Below the pieces are notes generated by a model. It was not told where the DNA came from, did not search any database, and saw only the letters and a list, made by a program, of their open reading frames with translations. Shown here in pieces: positions 45,025 to 56,800 of a DNA stretch of 64,000 nucleotides. Where the stretch lies: NCBI GenBank assembly GCA_965153355.1, contig OZ231126.1:42842001-42906000 (forward strand), read 5' to 3'. The position numbers were made by a program, and so were the translations under genes. Origin of the DNA: Flaccisagitta enflata. Taxonomy: Eukaryota > Chaetognatha > Sagittoidea > Aphragmophora. The stretch's first letter is position 1. The number at the start of each line of letters is the position of its first letter.

Positions 45025-45540
45025 GGGCAGCGGCCCCAAATGGGACGAAGTCCTGTAGAACACAGGGGAATTCCTTTTGTTCGTTCATCCGTCCGTCCGT
45101 CCGTCCGTCCGTCGGTTTGTTCGTTCGTCCCCCCCAGGCCTTCTAAGGCCTGAAATCTGCCCTCTTAAACCCTAAAATCTGCCCTCTCAGGCCTAAATCT
45201 GCCCTCTCAGACCTGAAATTTGCTCTTTCAGACCTGAAACCTATCCTCTCAGGCTTTGAATCTGCCCTCTCAGGCCTAAAATCTGCCCTCTCAGATTCAA
45301 GGCCTGAGAGGGCAGATTTCAGCCCAGAGAGGGCAGATTTTAGGCCTGAGAGGGCCTGGGGGGACGGACGGACGGACGGACGGACAGACGAATGAATGAA
45401 TGAACCAATGAAAGTCCCCTATGTTCTACAGGACTTTGTCCCCTTTGAGGCCGCTGCCCTGCCTCTCATTCTGATTTACAAGCATGCAAAGCAGGGCAAC
45501 GGGTATCACTAACCACATATTGCCCTTGGGCGACCTGTTC
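45025..45540 (+). mobile_element. HR2 element, beta type, giant palindrome
   Basis: GGGCAGCGGCC, GACGAAGTCCTGTAGAACAC hairpin, (CCGT)n, then minisatellite units CTGCCCTCTCAGGCCT that switch to the opposite orientation at about 45295. An inverted (GACG)n and arm follow, then a tail with CGGGTATCACTAACCACATA. The whole 45025-45460 is self-complementary. Confidence 0.87.
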
Positions 45541-45541
45541 T

Positions 45542-45604
45542 AGTCGTGTGCTTCGCGACTCTACACCCCGCAATGTCGGTCCGTTGGTTGGTCTGTCCCT
45601 TTTT
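45542..45604 (+). mobile_element. HR1 head fused to an HR2 element (second case)
   Basis: AGTCGTGTGCTTCGCGACT, CTACACCCCGCAATGTCGG, TTGGTTGGTCTGTCC, then a T-run and GGGCAGCGGCC. Same junction type as at 44704-44711. Confidence 0.72.
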
Positions 45605-46136
45605 GGGCAGCGGCCCCGAAGGGGCCAATGACCTACGCTTTCACACAGGACAAATTTCTCCTCCTCCTTCTCCCCCGTCCATCCATCCCCTTCAAAGCTC
45701 ATAACCTAGCCTTGAGGCTCAAATCCCAACCTTCAGGCCCAAATCCTTGTCTTGAGGACCAAATACTAGGCTCAATGCCCAAATCTTAACCTCGAGGCTC
45801 AAATCCCAACCTCAAGGCTCAAATTCCAGCCACTAGGCTCAAATCCCAGCCCCGAGGCTCACATCCCATCCTCAAGGCTCCAATCCCATCCTCAATGTTC
45901 CAATCCCAGCCTGGAGGCTCAAACCCCAGCCTGATGCCTCTAATCCCAGTCTAAAGGTTCAAATCCCAGCATCTTGCCTCAAATCACAGTCTCAAGGCTC
46001 AAATCACCGCCTCGAGGCTCAAATCACCGCCTCGAGGCTCAAATCACCACCTTGATCCTCAAATCACCGCCTCCAGACTCAAATTACCGCCTTAAGGCTC
46101 AAATCACCACCTCGAGGCTCAAATCACAGCCTATGG
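45605..46136 (+). mobile_element. HR2 element, alpha type, right end missing
   Basis: GGGCAGCGGCCCCGAAGGGG, CCTACGCTTTCACACAGG hairpin, pyrimidine spacer, and about 20 minisatellite units (CTCAAATCCCAGCCTCGAGG type, drifting to AATCACCGCCTCGAGG). No inverted arm or tail. Confidence 0.82.
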
Positions 46137-46275
46137 ACAAAACAATATTTGTGTATATTGCGGTTGCATGAGATGATTCACCGACAAAGATTAATGTAAA
46201 AGGTAGAATATTCCGGTCCGTAGAAATAATCTCGGATCAGAAATATTCCTGCCTGTAGGAATAGAGAAAAACAAG

Positions 46276-46838
46276 AGGTCGCCCAAAGGCAATATAAGGT
46301 CAGCGATACCCGTTGCCCTGCTTTGAGTGATTTTGAAATGGAGTGAGGGGAAGCAGGGCAGCGGCCCTGAAGGGGACGAAGTCCTGTAGAACACAGGGGG
46401 ACTTTCGTTCGTCCTACCTGAAGAAGTTGATGAGATGCTATAGGGGGCTGAATGAAGGCATTCAAGAGCCTAAACTGAGGTTTAAGAAGGCTGATTTAAG
46501 GCCTGAGAATGCCTGGAAGCTTGAGAGAGCTGACTTGAATCTTGAGAGAGCTGGATTAAGGCATGAAAGGCCATGGGACTGATTTGAAGCCTGAGAGCAA
46601 TGAATTGAGGTTTAGATGGCTTATTTGAGGCCTGAGAGGCTTAAGTTGAGGTATGAGAGGCCAGGTTTGAGGCCTGAGAATTTGGATTTGAGGCCTGAGA
46701 GGCTGGATTTGAGGCCTGAGAGGCAGGATTTGAGGTCTGAGGGGTCTGATGAAGGGGGGGACTAACGGACGAACGGACGGACAAATGAAAGTCCCCCTGT
46801 GTTCTACAGGACTTCGTCCCCTTCGGGGCCGCTGGCCA
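46276..46838 (-). mobile_element. HR2 element, beta type, complete
   Basis: Paralogue of 43257-44514 without the MITE: arms GACGAAGTCCTGTAGAACAC on both sides, minisatellite of about 14 units, tail with GGGTATCGCTGACCTTAT. It provides the empty site for the mariner-like MITE. Confidence 0.87.
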
Positions 46839-47650
46839 AAAAGTTGGAATCAGTTTCATTTGCATTTTTGGAGGCCAGGGTTGAAGACAATAATAACATT
46901 GGTGATCGCCGGGAAGAAAAAAGTCATGGGTTGAAGGCCGGCAAACAACCATGGCTACACAGGGAGCAGGTCGCATCCCTCTTAAAAATTAAAGGGCATT
47001 TTCCAGAAAAATGACATTTTGGTCCATTTTTCTTTATCAGTTAACTAGTTTAGTCCAAAAAACCTCTCAGCCAAAATTTCAGCCATCTGGGTCGTCGGGA
47101 AGTACCCCCCCCCCCTATGTAAATCGGCCATTTTGGGGGTGGTCAGGTGTCAGGGGTAAAAAATCTCAATGTCTTGGATTTGGCTGAAATTTTTCCTGCA
47201 GAAAATACATGACTTAAGGGATCTGTAGGTACTTTTATTTTTGAATTTCATTGATTTTTGGCCGCGCTATGAGGTTCCAAAGTTGGCATGCTAACAAAGA
47301 ATGTACTACGGCGAAGGGTGACCCTCAGCCCAAAATGCTCAAAAAAACCCCCCAGGCCACCACCTTGCCACCTGTTTTGAAGGTCTCCACCTAATCCCAA
47401 CAACCTAATGAGCATCTGGTAAAAAATTTAGGGCAGATATCTGAAGATATTAGGAGATATTTAAAAAAGAAATTACTTTTTCAAGGAAAAAAAACGCGAT
47501 TTTCGCGATTTTCGCGATTTTCTGCGGTTTTTGCAACTTTTTCTTTTTTGTTGAAACCTTTATATATGAAGTTCAAAATCACTCTCTCAGAACTTTTTTA
47601 AAGCAAAAACAGCATAACTAAGGAAAAAAAGTATTGAAAAAAAAAAAGAA
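46839..47650. other. unassigned
   Basis: AT-rich, with a C-run near 47106. Palindrome-like motifs TTTTCGCGATTTTCGCG near 47495. No supported gene. Confidence 0.35.
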
Positions 47651-47775
47651 AAGTCTGGATTAATGGTTACCCCAATCATGTGTGGGTGGGCAGGAGCAGT
47701 GATGGACAAGGTCACTTGAGCACTTAGGCAGGAGCAGTAGGCTGAAAAGGCAAAAAAAGGCCAAAAAATCAAATA
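47651..47775 (-). mobile_element. HR1-like element, partial
   Basis: GGTTACCCCAATCATGTGTG, GGGTGGGCAGGAGCAGTGAT, AAGGTCACTTGAGCA, GGCAGGAGCAGTAGGC. The hairpin end is missing. Confidence 0.6.
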
Positions 47776-48044
47776 GTCAATAATCAAATCATCAAGCTAT
47801 TTAGATAGTTAGGAAATGTCACTAGGTTGGGATCAATATTTTTTTTTTTACAAACATGTCTTGTCCATAACAAAAATTTTTTGCCATAATAGTACTCAAT
47901 AGGCTAGGTTTCCCATGCTTTCAATTTCCAAAACTGAATATATCCATTGATAAGCTGCGAGACCACTATTTTAGTTCACAGATGACACTTTAAGTGCCCA
48001 AAATTTGTTTTGGCTGAGGAAAGATGTTTCTTCACTCCATGCAT

Positions 48045-48620
48045 ATAATTTTAAGGGGCCCAAACAGTGTTTGCACCCAAAAAGATTCTCTCAGGTCTAT
48101 GATTAGCATTTTTAGTCGCGGCCACGCGACTATAAACCTTGCCGTGTCGGTTGGTCAGTCGGTAGGTTGGTAGGTTGGTTGGTAGGTCCATCATATTTTT
48201 GAATTCCAAGCGGTTTTTGCATTACTGCTCTTGCCCAACCGTCCCCGACTGGATTGCTGTGTATTCGGCCTTGTTTTTCAATATGACCCAGTTGATCTAT
48301 TTTGCCCTTTTTTGGTTCAAAGTGGGCCTTTTAAGGGTCCTTAAAGGGGGCCCCATGGGTGTTTGTTCCCAGAAATATATACTTCAAATGTAAGCTCAAC
48401 ATTATCTGCCTTACTATGTCTTAGCAATCATGGGTTTAAACTGAGCAATTCCATTTTTTGCTTGTTTTTTAACTATGAAAGGGCCCTTGGAGGGGGCCCT
48501 AGAGGTGTTAGTCCCAAAAATATATTTCTCAAGTCTGAGCTAAGCATCTGCAGTGTAAATATGATCCAGCTGATTAATATTCTTGGTTTAGAACCAAAGC
48601 AATCTTATTTTTTCCTTTTT
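48045..48620. repeat. tandem unit of about 165 bp, interrupted by an HR1 element
   Basis: Three units share an AAAGGGGGCCC-type core, GTTTGTTCCCAGAAATATAT and GTAAGCTCAACAT. The first (from about 48045) is split by the HR1 at 48114-48275. Confidence 0.65.
48114..48275 (+). mobile_element. HR1 element, type B, complete
   Basis: AGTCGCGGCCACGCGACT, AAACCTTGCCGTGTCGG, (TTGG/TAGG)n, ATATTTTTGAATTCCAAGCG, distal GTCCCCGACT (worn), tail TGTGTATTCGGCCTTGTT. Confidence 0.85.
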
Positions 48621-48657
48621 GGGCAGCGGCCCCAAAGGGCCGATGTCCTGTAGAACT
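48621..48657 (+). mobile_element. HR2 element, beta type, 37-bp start fragment
   Basis: T-run, GGGCAGCGGCCCCAAAGGGC and CGATGTCCTGTAGAAC, then unrelated sequence. Confidence 0.65.
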
Positions 48658-48869
48658 TGATACAACTAAGCCAATATACAGACTACATCAACAGTGTAAA
48701 GTAGAACCCATGATAAACGAGCAAGAAGAGATGACGTTAATAACTCTGGGATAAACGACTGCATTATGCAAATGAGATTATCAGATGTCAGTAAAAAGAA
48801 ACTTCTCTTGAGAGCCACACACGCCCCCCAGACGTTTTGTTGGAAATTAGGGAGGCAAAGCGTCTTTAC

Positions 48870-49270
48870 AAGATGATAGTAGCTTGATGGCAACTTTCCT
48901 CCTCCAATAACAATGAAGCAGAAATAATGACCAAAAGCTCATGATTTTAGTCATTTTCAGCTTTTCCGGTAGTGATGATTTGTTTTTTTTAAGCCAGTAG
49001 ACTCCTACAAATGGGGTCCCCAAATGATCCTCACCTTTGTTACTGCTCCTCCACACCAGATGAAAATATCTTGAAAGGAAATTGCCTCCTCTTATGATGA
49101 TAAAGCAGAGAAAGAGAACAAAAAGAAATTGTGATTTTGGTCATTTTCAGCTTTTTTGGCTGTTTTAGGGACCCATTGAGAGCCCCTGGAGGGTCCCTCA
49201 GGGGCTCCTGTCCCCAAGTTCCTGATTTTTATACTCCTCTGTCAGATACTTTTCAAGCTAGACCATTTCC
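48870..49270. repeat. diverged tandem duplication of about 195 bp
   Basis: Two units, each containing TTGCCTCCTC or TTTCCTCCTC, AATGAAGCAGA or TAAAGCAGAG, and GTCATTTTCAGCTTTT. Confidence 0.6.
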
Positions 49271-49527
49271 AAAGTTTTCTCTCAATCTGTTATGAAATTA
49301 TGAAGAAAATTATATGAACACTACCTTTACCGCTGATACTTTAATCCCATTAAGCATACCTGGATCATTAGTCATGAACAATTGGCACGAGTTGACGTTT
49401 CCTCATGAAATGTGACAATTTTCTTATCTTGCCCCCCTTCATAAATCACCCCTCCATGAGAAAATGCAAGGGTGGGCCAAAAATCTGGTAATTCCTCCCC
49501 TACCCATAGACATCAAGAAACGTATGA

Positions 49528-49682
49528 ACAAGGCCAGATCATAGTCCCTCGCTGATGGGCAGGGGCAGTGAAGCGGCTGGGCAGAGACTGTACCTGGCAG
49601 GGAAGGGCTGTATTGTGTCTGGGCAGGGGTAGTTTTGCTCAGGAACAACTATTTCAGTCGTTTTCGCGTGCTGACTGAAGAG
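49528..49682 (-). mobile_element. HR1-like element, diverged
   Basis: ACAAGGCCAGATCATAG, GATGGGCAGGGGCAGTGAAG, two further GGGCAG motifs, then a worn end CAGTCGTTTTCGCGTGCTGA. Confidence 0.55.
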
Positions 49683-49904
49683 ACGCCTTCACAGCCAGCG
49701 AAGACTGTAAAAAGTCGGGGAAGAAAAGAAAGGAATTCTATCCATATTCCCTTTTGCGATTAGTCCCTATTTATGGCAAAGATCCCTCGTTCCATTTTCT
49801 CGGAGATGCTGTGAATATTTATAGCGAAATGCAGTCTTCGGTGCCTCTCGCTGCCGCAAAGAAACAAGAAGAAGAAAAAACAGTGAGTTAAAGAAAACAA
49901 AAAC

Positions 49905-49934
49905 AAAAGAAAAAACTGAAACAAAAACAAAAAC

Positions 49935-49998
<64 letters not shown>

Positions 49999-50030
49999 AA
50001 CAAAAACAAAAACAAAAACAAAAAACAAGA
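49905..50030. repeat. (CGAAAA)n/(CAAAAA)n hexamer microsatellite
   Basis: Perfect CGAAAA hexamers in the centre, flanked by CAAAAA hexamers. Confidence 0.94.
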
Positions 50031-50129
50031 GACATAAAACAAACAAAAGATTCAGAAATTACAGGTGCACCATTTGCAACGTGTCCGAGATAAACGAAAA
50101 TCCGCCTATAATGGTCATGAAACTCTCTG

Positions 50130-50354
<225 letters not shown>

Positions 50355-50469
50355 CTTTTTTTTGTCAACCACCTGACACATGAATTGAGTCCCAATGCCT
50401 TCCACGAGATCGGGAGTCGACGGAGAACAAGATGGCTTCCCAACCACACTTAAGTCCACGCTGTGAGAA

Positions 50470-50474
<5 letters not shown>

Positions 50475-50548
<74 letters not shown>

Positions 50549-50549
50549 C
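50475..50549. repeat. (GA)n microsatellite
   Basis: Perfect GA run with one GCGA. Confidence 0.95.
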
Positions 50550-51090
50550 GGGGGGAGGGAGGAAGAACGAGGGAGGGATGAAAATATGTAGAATATTTCT
50601 TGCCAGACATAGACGAGTGTTTGTTGAGACGCCTCACAAAAGTCAGAGGAGAGGCTCCGGCAAGTTTCTTCATTTTCTGCCTCTTTAGTTATGACTCGGT
50701 TGAGAGCTCATATTTTCAATGTTGACTCTCTTCATAATCTTATTTTCCACGCGATGGCAGTGAAAAAATGTAACGGAGTTTGTTTATTATAACTTCTTTT
50801 TTTTTGCGTCAAATTCTTGAACGCGGAACGAATGTCTATTTGACTCAATCCTCAGGTCGGTCCGTTGGTCCGTCGCGTCGGTCTGCGATCGGTCGGTGAC
50901 TACTTCTTCCTTATAGCTCGCATCATTCTCTCTCGTCAGTGGTACCAATGGTATCAGCCTAGAACCCTAAGACCTTGACCCATCTCCAACCCCATCCCTA
51001 ACCCTAATCCCACCCCTAGTCCTAGATCATTACTCGCGTGAAAACACTTAGAAACGGAAATAACGATAGTACATAATACATACTGCCCAT

Positions 51091-51394
51091 ATATGGAAAT
51101 AAACGACAAACGACAAACGACAAACGACAAACGACAAACAACAAACGACAAACGACAAACGACAAACGACAAACGACAAACGACAAACGACAAACAACAA
51201 ACGACAAACGACAAACGACAAACGACAAACGACGAACAACAAACGACAAACGACAAACGACAAACGACAAACGACAAACGACAAACAACAAACGACAAAC
51301 GACAAACGACAAACGACAAACGACAAACGACAAACGACAAACGACAAACAACAAACGACAAACGACAAACGACAAACGACAAACGACAAACGAC
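51091..51394. repeat. (CGACAAA)n heptamer array, about 43 copies
   Basis: Near-perfect heptamers; the only variants are CAACAAA and CGACGAA, spaced at intervals suggesting multi-unit expansion. The heptamer length keeps all three frames open on the minus strand, so ORFs here are spurious. At 50950-51020, just before it, is a degenerate CCCTAA-like stretch. Confidence 0.95.
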
Positions 51395-51607
51395 GAACAA
51401 AATCGCTCGACTGCGTTCGTTATTTGCTTTATGTATTTGCTTTAACGAAATGTTTGAACAAGAGGAAACTATTTTCAAAAATGTGAATTGAAATGTTATA
51501 ACGGAGCCTTTGACAATTGTTCAACGAACTGAAAGAAATATCAAACAAACATTTTACTTAACTTTTATCAGATGTTCAAAGGCCAACACCTCTAAGTCGC
51601 GTGCGGG

Positions 51608-51762
51608 ACATAAATAACTTAAGATGACAATAATTGACTTAAGATGACCAGAAATGACTTAAAATAACTAATAAAGACTTAAAATGACGTTATTGACTGA
51701 ATTGACCTGATTGACTAAAGTGATTTAATATGACTTAAAATGACTAAAATGACTTAGCATTT
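51608..51762. repeat. degenerate AAAATGACTT decamer array
   Basis: About 13 imperfect copies of a 9-12-bp unit. Confidence 0.7.
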
Positions 51763-51775
51763 GAAAAAAGCTGTG

Positions 51776-51897
51776 AGCCCAAAAAAGCTTAAAAACACCG
51801 AAAAAGTAAAAAGGGGACCAACCAACCAACGAACCAACCGACCGACCAACAAAGCGGGGTGTAGAGTCGCGTAGCACGCGTAGCACGCAACTAAAAA
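51776..51897 (-). mobile_element. HR1 element, type D, tail-less
   Basis: AAAAGTAAAAAGGGGACC, (GACC/AACC)n, GCGGGGTGTAGAGTCGCG and a hairpin end with the duplicated CGTAGCACG. Shares the AAAAGGGGAC segment with 30023-30250. Confidence 0.75.
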
Positions 51898-52027
51898 GAT
51901 GGAAGCAAATTGCTTCAAGCAATGCGTGATGCAATTAACATCCGCTTTTTCAGTCAACTCTTTTCCATTGTTAATCTGATACCATATGTTCAGCTGTGCT
52001 CAGATTTTACCAATTCTATCCCAACAG

Positions 52028-52260
52028 GTTTAGACCAACTCCCTACAGCAGAGTCAGAACAACGGGAGTACCGCCCGAAGATACGCCAGAGAGACGAGGT
52101 GATACGACCGAGCGGAAGGGTACGACTCGATAACACCGGAGCAATCGATTACCGAAGGGCGAACGAACCAACCAGCCAGGACAACCAGGAAGACGCGCGA
52201 CTAAGGCAACCTAGACACAACCTGAGGGATGCCACTGGACGATTCAAAAAGAAGCAATAA
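52028..52260 (+). CDS. possible 3'-terminal exon of an unknown gene
   Basis: An open stretch of about 77 codons ending in TAA, preceded by a plausible splice acceptor (polypyrimidine-poor, TTCTATCCCAACAG). The product is hydrophilic, rich in Arg, Gln and Glu, and ends GRFKKKQ. The open frame extends upstream to 51910 but starts at no good ATG. I recognise no domain. It could also be the C-terminus of a decayed transposon protein. Confidence 0.25.
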
Positions 52261-53879
52261 GACCGTCCTTGTTTATGTGTCCGTCATATGTCTCTTGTCC
52301 TGTATGCCTCTATCTGTTACCATTGTTATCAGCTCACGTTTGAATTGTGTTATCCTTTACATCCGTCACCATTCAGATCGTATCTAATCGCTTCTGCCAT
52401 TGAATAACTGCCTATCTTGACCCACTGTGCAGGGGACTGCATACCTCGGGTTTCTGAGAATATTTCTATCCAACTAACATCGCGTTGCCAATGTTTAGGC
52501 TGGTGTAGCCTTTTACCATTGAGTTGATCTGTCACTGCATGAAAATTTCATGTTAACCTTCAATTTAGGATAGCCTATAGAATACAAGGCGCTGCTAGCC
52601 AAAGGAAAATTTGATGTCTCTCATCATTAGGAAAATCATTCCCACCATCATGAATTTATTCTCATCCTTACATTTATTCGCACAATAAAACAGTAACTCG
52701 CGCCTTCCATTTCATTCGTTTCCATGACCATAGCTGATAGTGTATAGTATTGTAACATACTAACTAGCATGCCGGCGTAGTAACTGTAGATTATCCCTAC
52801 TAATACATTACCACCTCCCATTACTGCAAGGAAACACGTACCGAAACATGGATCACTACCCTTCTTGGTCGGAGGAATGTGAGATTGACGCCGGGACAAT
52901 GCAAACTAAATTAAATCTCAGAACTCAACAGGAGGTAACATTGTGGTTGACTTGAATTGTACCAAATAGAAGAAATCGTGGATAATCCTTGAATGTGAGT
53001 ATGCATGGGAAGCAATGTTCATGGGAAGCAGTGTTTGAAGTATGATCATGAGGAATTCCACTTCAGAGTTTAATCAGGTACTGGCCATTGTTTGTTAAGA
53101 TTCGTTTGCTTATTTATTTGGTGACAATGCCATTTCATGCCTAATGAAAACCATCTCTGTTATAGGAACTTGCCTGGTCATGGAAGTTCGTTTGTTACGA
53201 TGGAGGCGCCTGTGAACCTGTGAGCTTCACAGCAACTCTGGGATTTGTTAGTAGAATAGCTCGGAGACGGGAAATCAACACAAGAAAGACGACAGTTTTG
53301 TTAACCATCCTGTCCAACAACACCATGCGTTGATTATGAGTTGTTAGTAGATAGAACTGGGATGAATTCCAATGAACAATGAGGACGTTAATAGACCCTT
53401 GAAATGCAGAAGTGAAATTCGATGTATGACGTAGTTCCGTGAAACTTGAGTTCAGTTTGTGATTTAAAAAGCTGAGTGGTAATACAAGGTAACGCATTTA
53501 CAAAAAAAAAAGTTTCCTTTTATAACAGACCTATGCCGAATTCTGTCTGACGCTTTTGTTTGAGATGATGTGTATAAGTGAGGTTCATCTGACAAAGATC
53601 CCGCTCTTGAGTTAATAAGTCATTTGTTACTTTATTGCCAGTTATTTCGCCGTTCCGTTACACTTATCACCTGATTACTCCCCTCCACTTTCCCCTTAGG
53701 TGTGCTCAGGAAAAATTTGTTTCTCCTTATCGCGGAGTTTGCTAACTAGCATCGAAAAAGTGTATAGTGTGTCAGTCAAAGTGACTTTCTATCGCGATTT
53801 CCAAAGTTACACGCATTCCCTGGGGTAGGGTTAGTTGCGTGGGCCGGGAGGCCATCAGTCAGTGCCGAGCAGCCCCACC
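52261..53879. other. unique-looking region upstream of the large ORF
   Basis: Free of microsatellites and HR elements, unlike most of the window. Weak minus-strand ORFs (52648-52899 and 53195-53497) have no recognisable features. An arthropod-type initiator TCAGTC occurs at 53773-53778, about 100 bp before the ORF start, but there is no TATA box at the right distance. Confidence 0.4.
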
Positions 53880-56800
53880 ATGTCAATCCCAATTTACTCC
53901 AAAACCGGAGGGGTTCCGGAAGCTGGTGCCACATGCACAGCTGGAGTACAGATAGAGGTCGCCGAGGATTTACTCGTGCAAAACCCCAAATTACCCCCAA
54001 TCATTCCCCCAGACACCACAAAATTACCGTGGGGTGGGAAAAAGTACAAACACACTCCACAAAACGACAAAAAACTAACCTCAATCCACGAGGCTCAGCA
54101 AGAAGCCAAATATGACAAACGGATCTGTATGGACAAAGACAAACAACAATACATCAGGGAGTTTAGAGCTGCTAATGCGTTTGGGGGGGTATTGTTGAAG
54201 GAAACTGATAAGTGTCCAAACGCGTTCATCCCAGTTGGTGTTGATACAGAAAATAACGACAGCACACTCCAACTCTCTGTCCACATCCCAAATCATTTCG
54301 GCAAAAACAGACACTTCGAGAGACATGCACTCGTCCAAACCAATACAGCATGTGAGGACAAAGTGCACATCTTCAGCACGGGTGAAACACCACTAAAAAT
54401 TAGGGAATTTTTGCTTAGGCCCAAAAACTTTTATGTCAATGTCAAGGCCAAACAAGACATAGGCGCTATGGCCAAAACCTTTGAATTTGATGCCATCGAA
54501 AAAGAACGTATAGCCTATGTTGAGTTGAAAGATCTTTTCACCTTCGCCATGTGTCTCGCCCAAGACCCGTCTGTCGCACGGCAGTTCTTGGAGAGCAATC
54601 CCGACGTTCACAAGAGTTACGGACGATTTGAAACGGAATTAGGTGAACCTGGCCTAAAACAGGTCGCGCGTTTGGCTTGGCCAGACAAATGTCTCCTAAA
54701 GGTAAGTTTCTTGAGAGACAACACAAACAACTTTGACCTGAAAAAGGGAGAGTTGACACAACTTCAACTCGATTACGGCGTCAATGACGCCAAAGTACCA
54801 CAGGAAGCGGGAAAGGAAATTTCCGAGAGGATGATGGGAATACCGCTGCACTGGTTCATGCGGTTTTATGGTCCGTCTGACAGCAAAACCAACGGGTATC
54901 GGTTTAACCACTTGCTACGTGTGTGTGATGTCCTTGAGGGCGCTAGAGACGCCAACGAACTTGAGCCTATGGAGGAGCGCATTCTTGAGGGCATTGAGGA
55001 AAAATTAAGTAATGGTTTGGCCCAAAAATGCCTCGACAGTCTCAATATTTTGCGCCATTATTGGGCAATGCGCAAAACAACAAACGGCATTTACAAAGCG
55101 AGTAGAGAAGGCACCAATATGGCCGTGGTTACGGGCCCCATTCATCCCCGCACAAAAGCCCTTATGGAAGCTGCAAATAGGCCTTATGTCAGCCGTGTGA
55201 GACGCGGAACGCCGATGGTTTTGGCAATTTCCGCGACGGACGCACCGACGGACCAAACGTGTTCCACAGAAGAGCCCTCAGATGGCAAAAAGCGTTCGTG
55301 GAAACACGATAAGGATAACGTCGACATTTCAGGTGAGGAAAGTGATGATTGTATCATTGAAACTGACCTTACCAAAGATGATAACGTCCCAGAGGAAATG
55401 CAGACGGACGAACACGGCCAAACAGACACTCTTTCTGAGATTCCTGACGCCAATCAGTCAAACGTCACAATAACCATTTCTTCCACCCCAACTCAATCAG
55501 GTCTTTCGGTAACCGAGGTAACCTCTAGCATAGTTGCGGGAGCGGAGTTGCCGACTCTTGCTGACCCGGATAGAAGTAGCGAGATAGTCTTAGGCCATAG
55601 TACTTCGGAGACCGGAGCCATTCCAAAAACAGGTACTGTGGTAAAAATCGTTGAGCCAATCAGGGGTGGGGTTGAAAATTTTGTAAATGACGAGTATCTT
55701 GAGATGATTGAAGTTGGAAATCCTAAAGGTAATGGGCAATCTTTGAAAAAAGTCTTAAGTTGCGTAAGTAATATGAACGTGGTGCAACAAAAATTGGTTA
55801 CCATCTCGCAAAGCGGTTGCTTAAATGATGGAGGAAGCAGCAAACCAAAACGTTACAGTCTCATTGATCTCGCCAAAAATATGGACGGTATCAAATCAGT
55901 TGCAAAAAGACGTCTTTCTAGATCTTTCATGGGTCCAACTATTAGCCGTAACAACGTTAACTCTTCCTCTTCCTCCTCTCAATCTCTTTCTACAGACGTC
56001 ACGCGCGAACCGACTAAAATTTGTGCCAATGATCAGTCCGTTTGTCACACTGCCCAAAGTGTCGGTCCGTCTGTCAGTCAAGATGCACGTCAAAAGATCA
56101 GTTGCGCTGACAACCAAAACCTCAGCAGAATTCCAACCAACAGCAGTCAGTCAGTCAACCAACAAGCCAATCAGTCACTCAATCGGCAAAATTCCAACCA
56201 ACCGATAAACCAGAGAATTGGCCAAAAAAGAGCCCCACCCGCACAGCGACCTCGTCTAGGTCCAGTTGCGCCAAAACGAGGTAAAGTAGAAAGTGAGAGA
56301 GAGAGACTTGAGAGAGAGAACCATGAAAAAGTCATGAACGGCGTTGAATGGGTTTCTAGGACGAGGATGACCGTCCAAGCAGCAGTAAACTCATTTTTTG
56401 TGTCTGATGATGCGTTGTTTTTGGAAAATTGTGTAAAATTTGCGCGTGAGTATAGGCTCAAGCTTGACATCAGCAAAAGCTCCAAAAATGATTTCATTAG
56501 ACAGTTAGTGAGGAGTTTGGGCGGAGAGATACAGCAGAGATTCGTCAAAAAAGTCTTAGACGAAAATGTGTTTGAGTCTGGACCATTACATGCCGTTTTG
56601 AAAATGGCTTGGAACGACATGGTCCCGGCGGAAGTCCTATTGGACTCTTTCCTGCGAAAAGTCGACGAGAATGATTTGATCAAGGCCATCAAAATGTTCG
56701 AGAGGCACGAATTGACGCGCGTGCTCAGAAAACTGGCAGTGAAATTCGGGAATAGCGCCGTCCTCGTGCAGTGGTTGAAAGAGTTCAGCTTTTTCGGTAA

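Noticed and set aside
53835-53879. Start of the large ORF at 53835
   Set aside because: The triplet there is TTG. The first ATG, in a good context, is at 53880, which suits a eukaryote.
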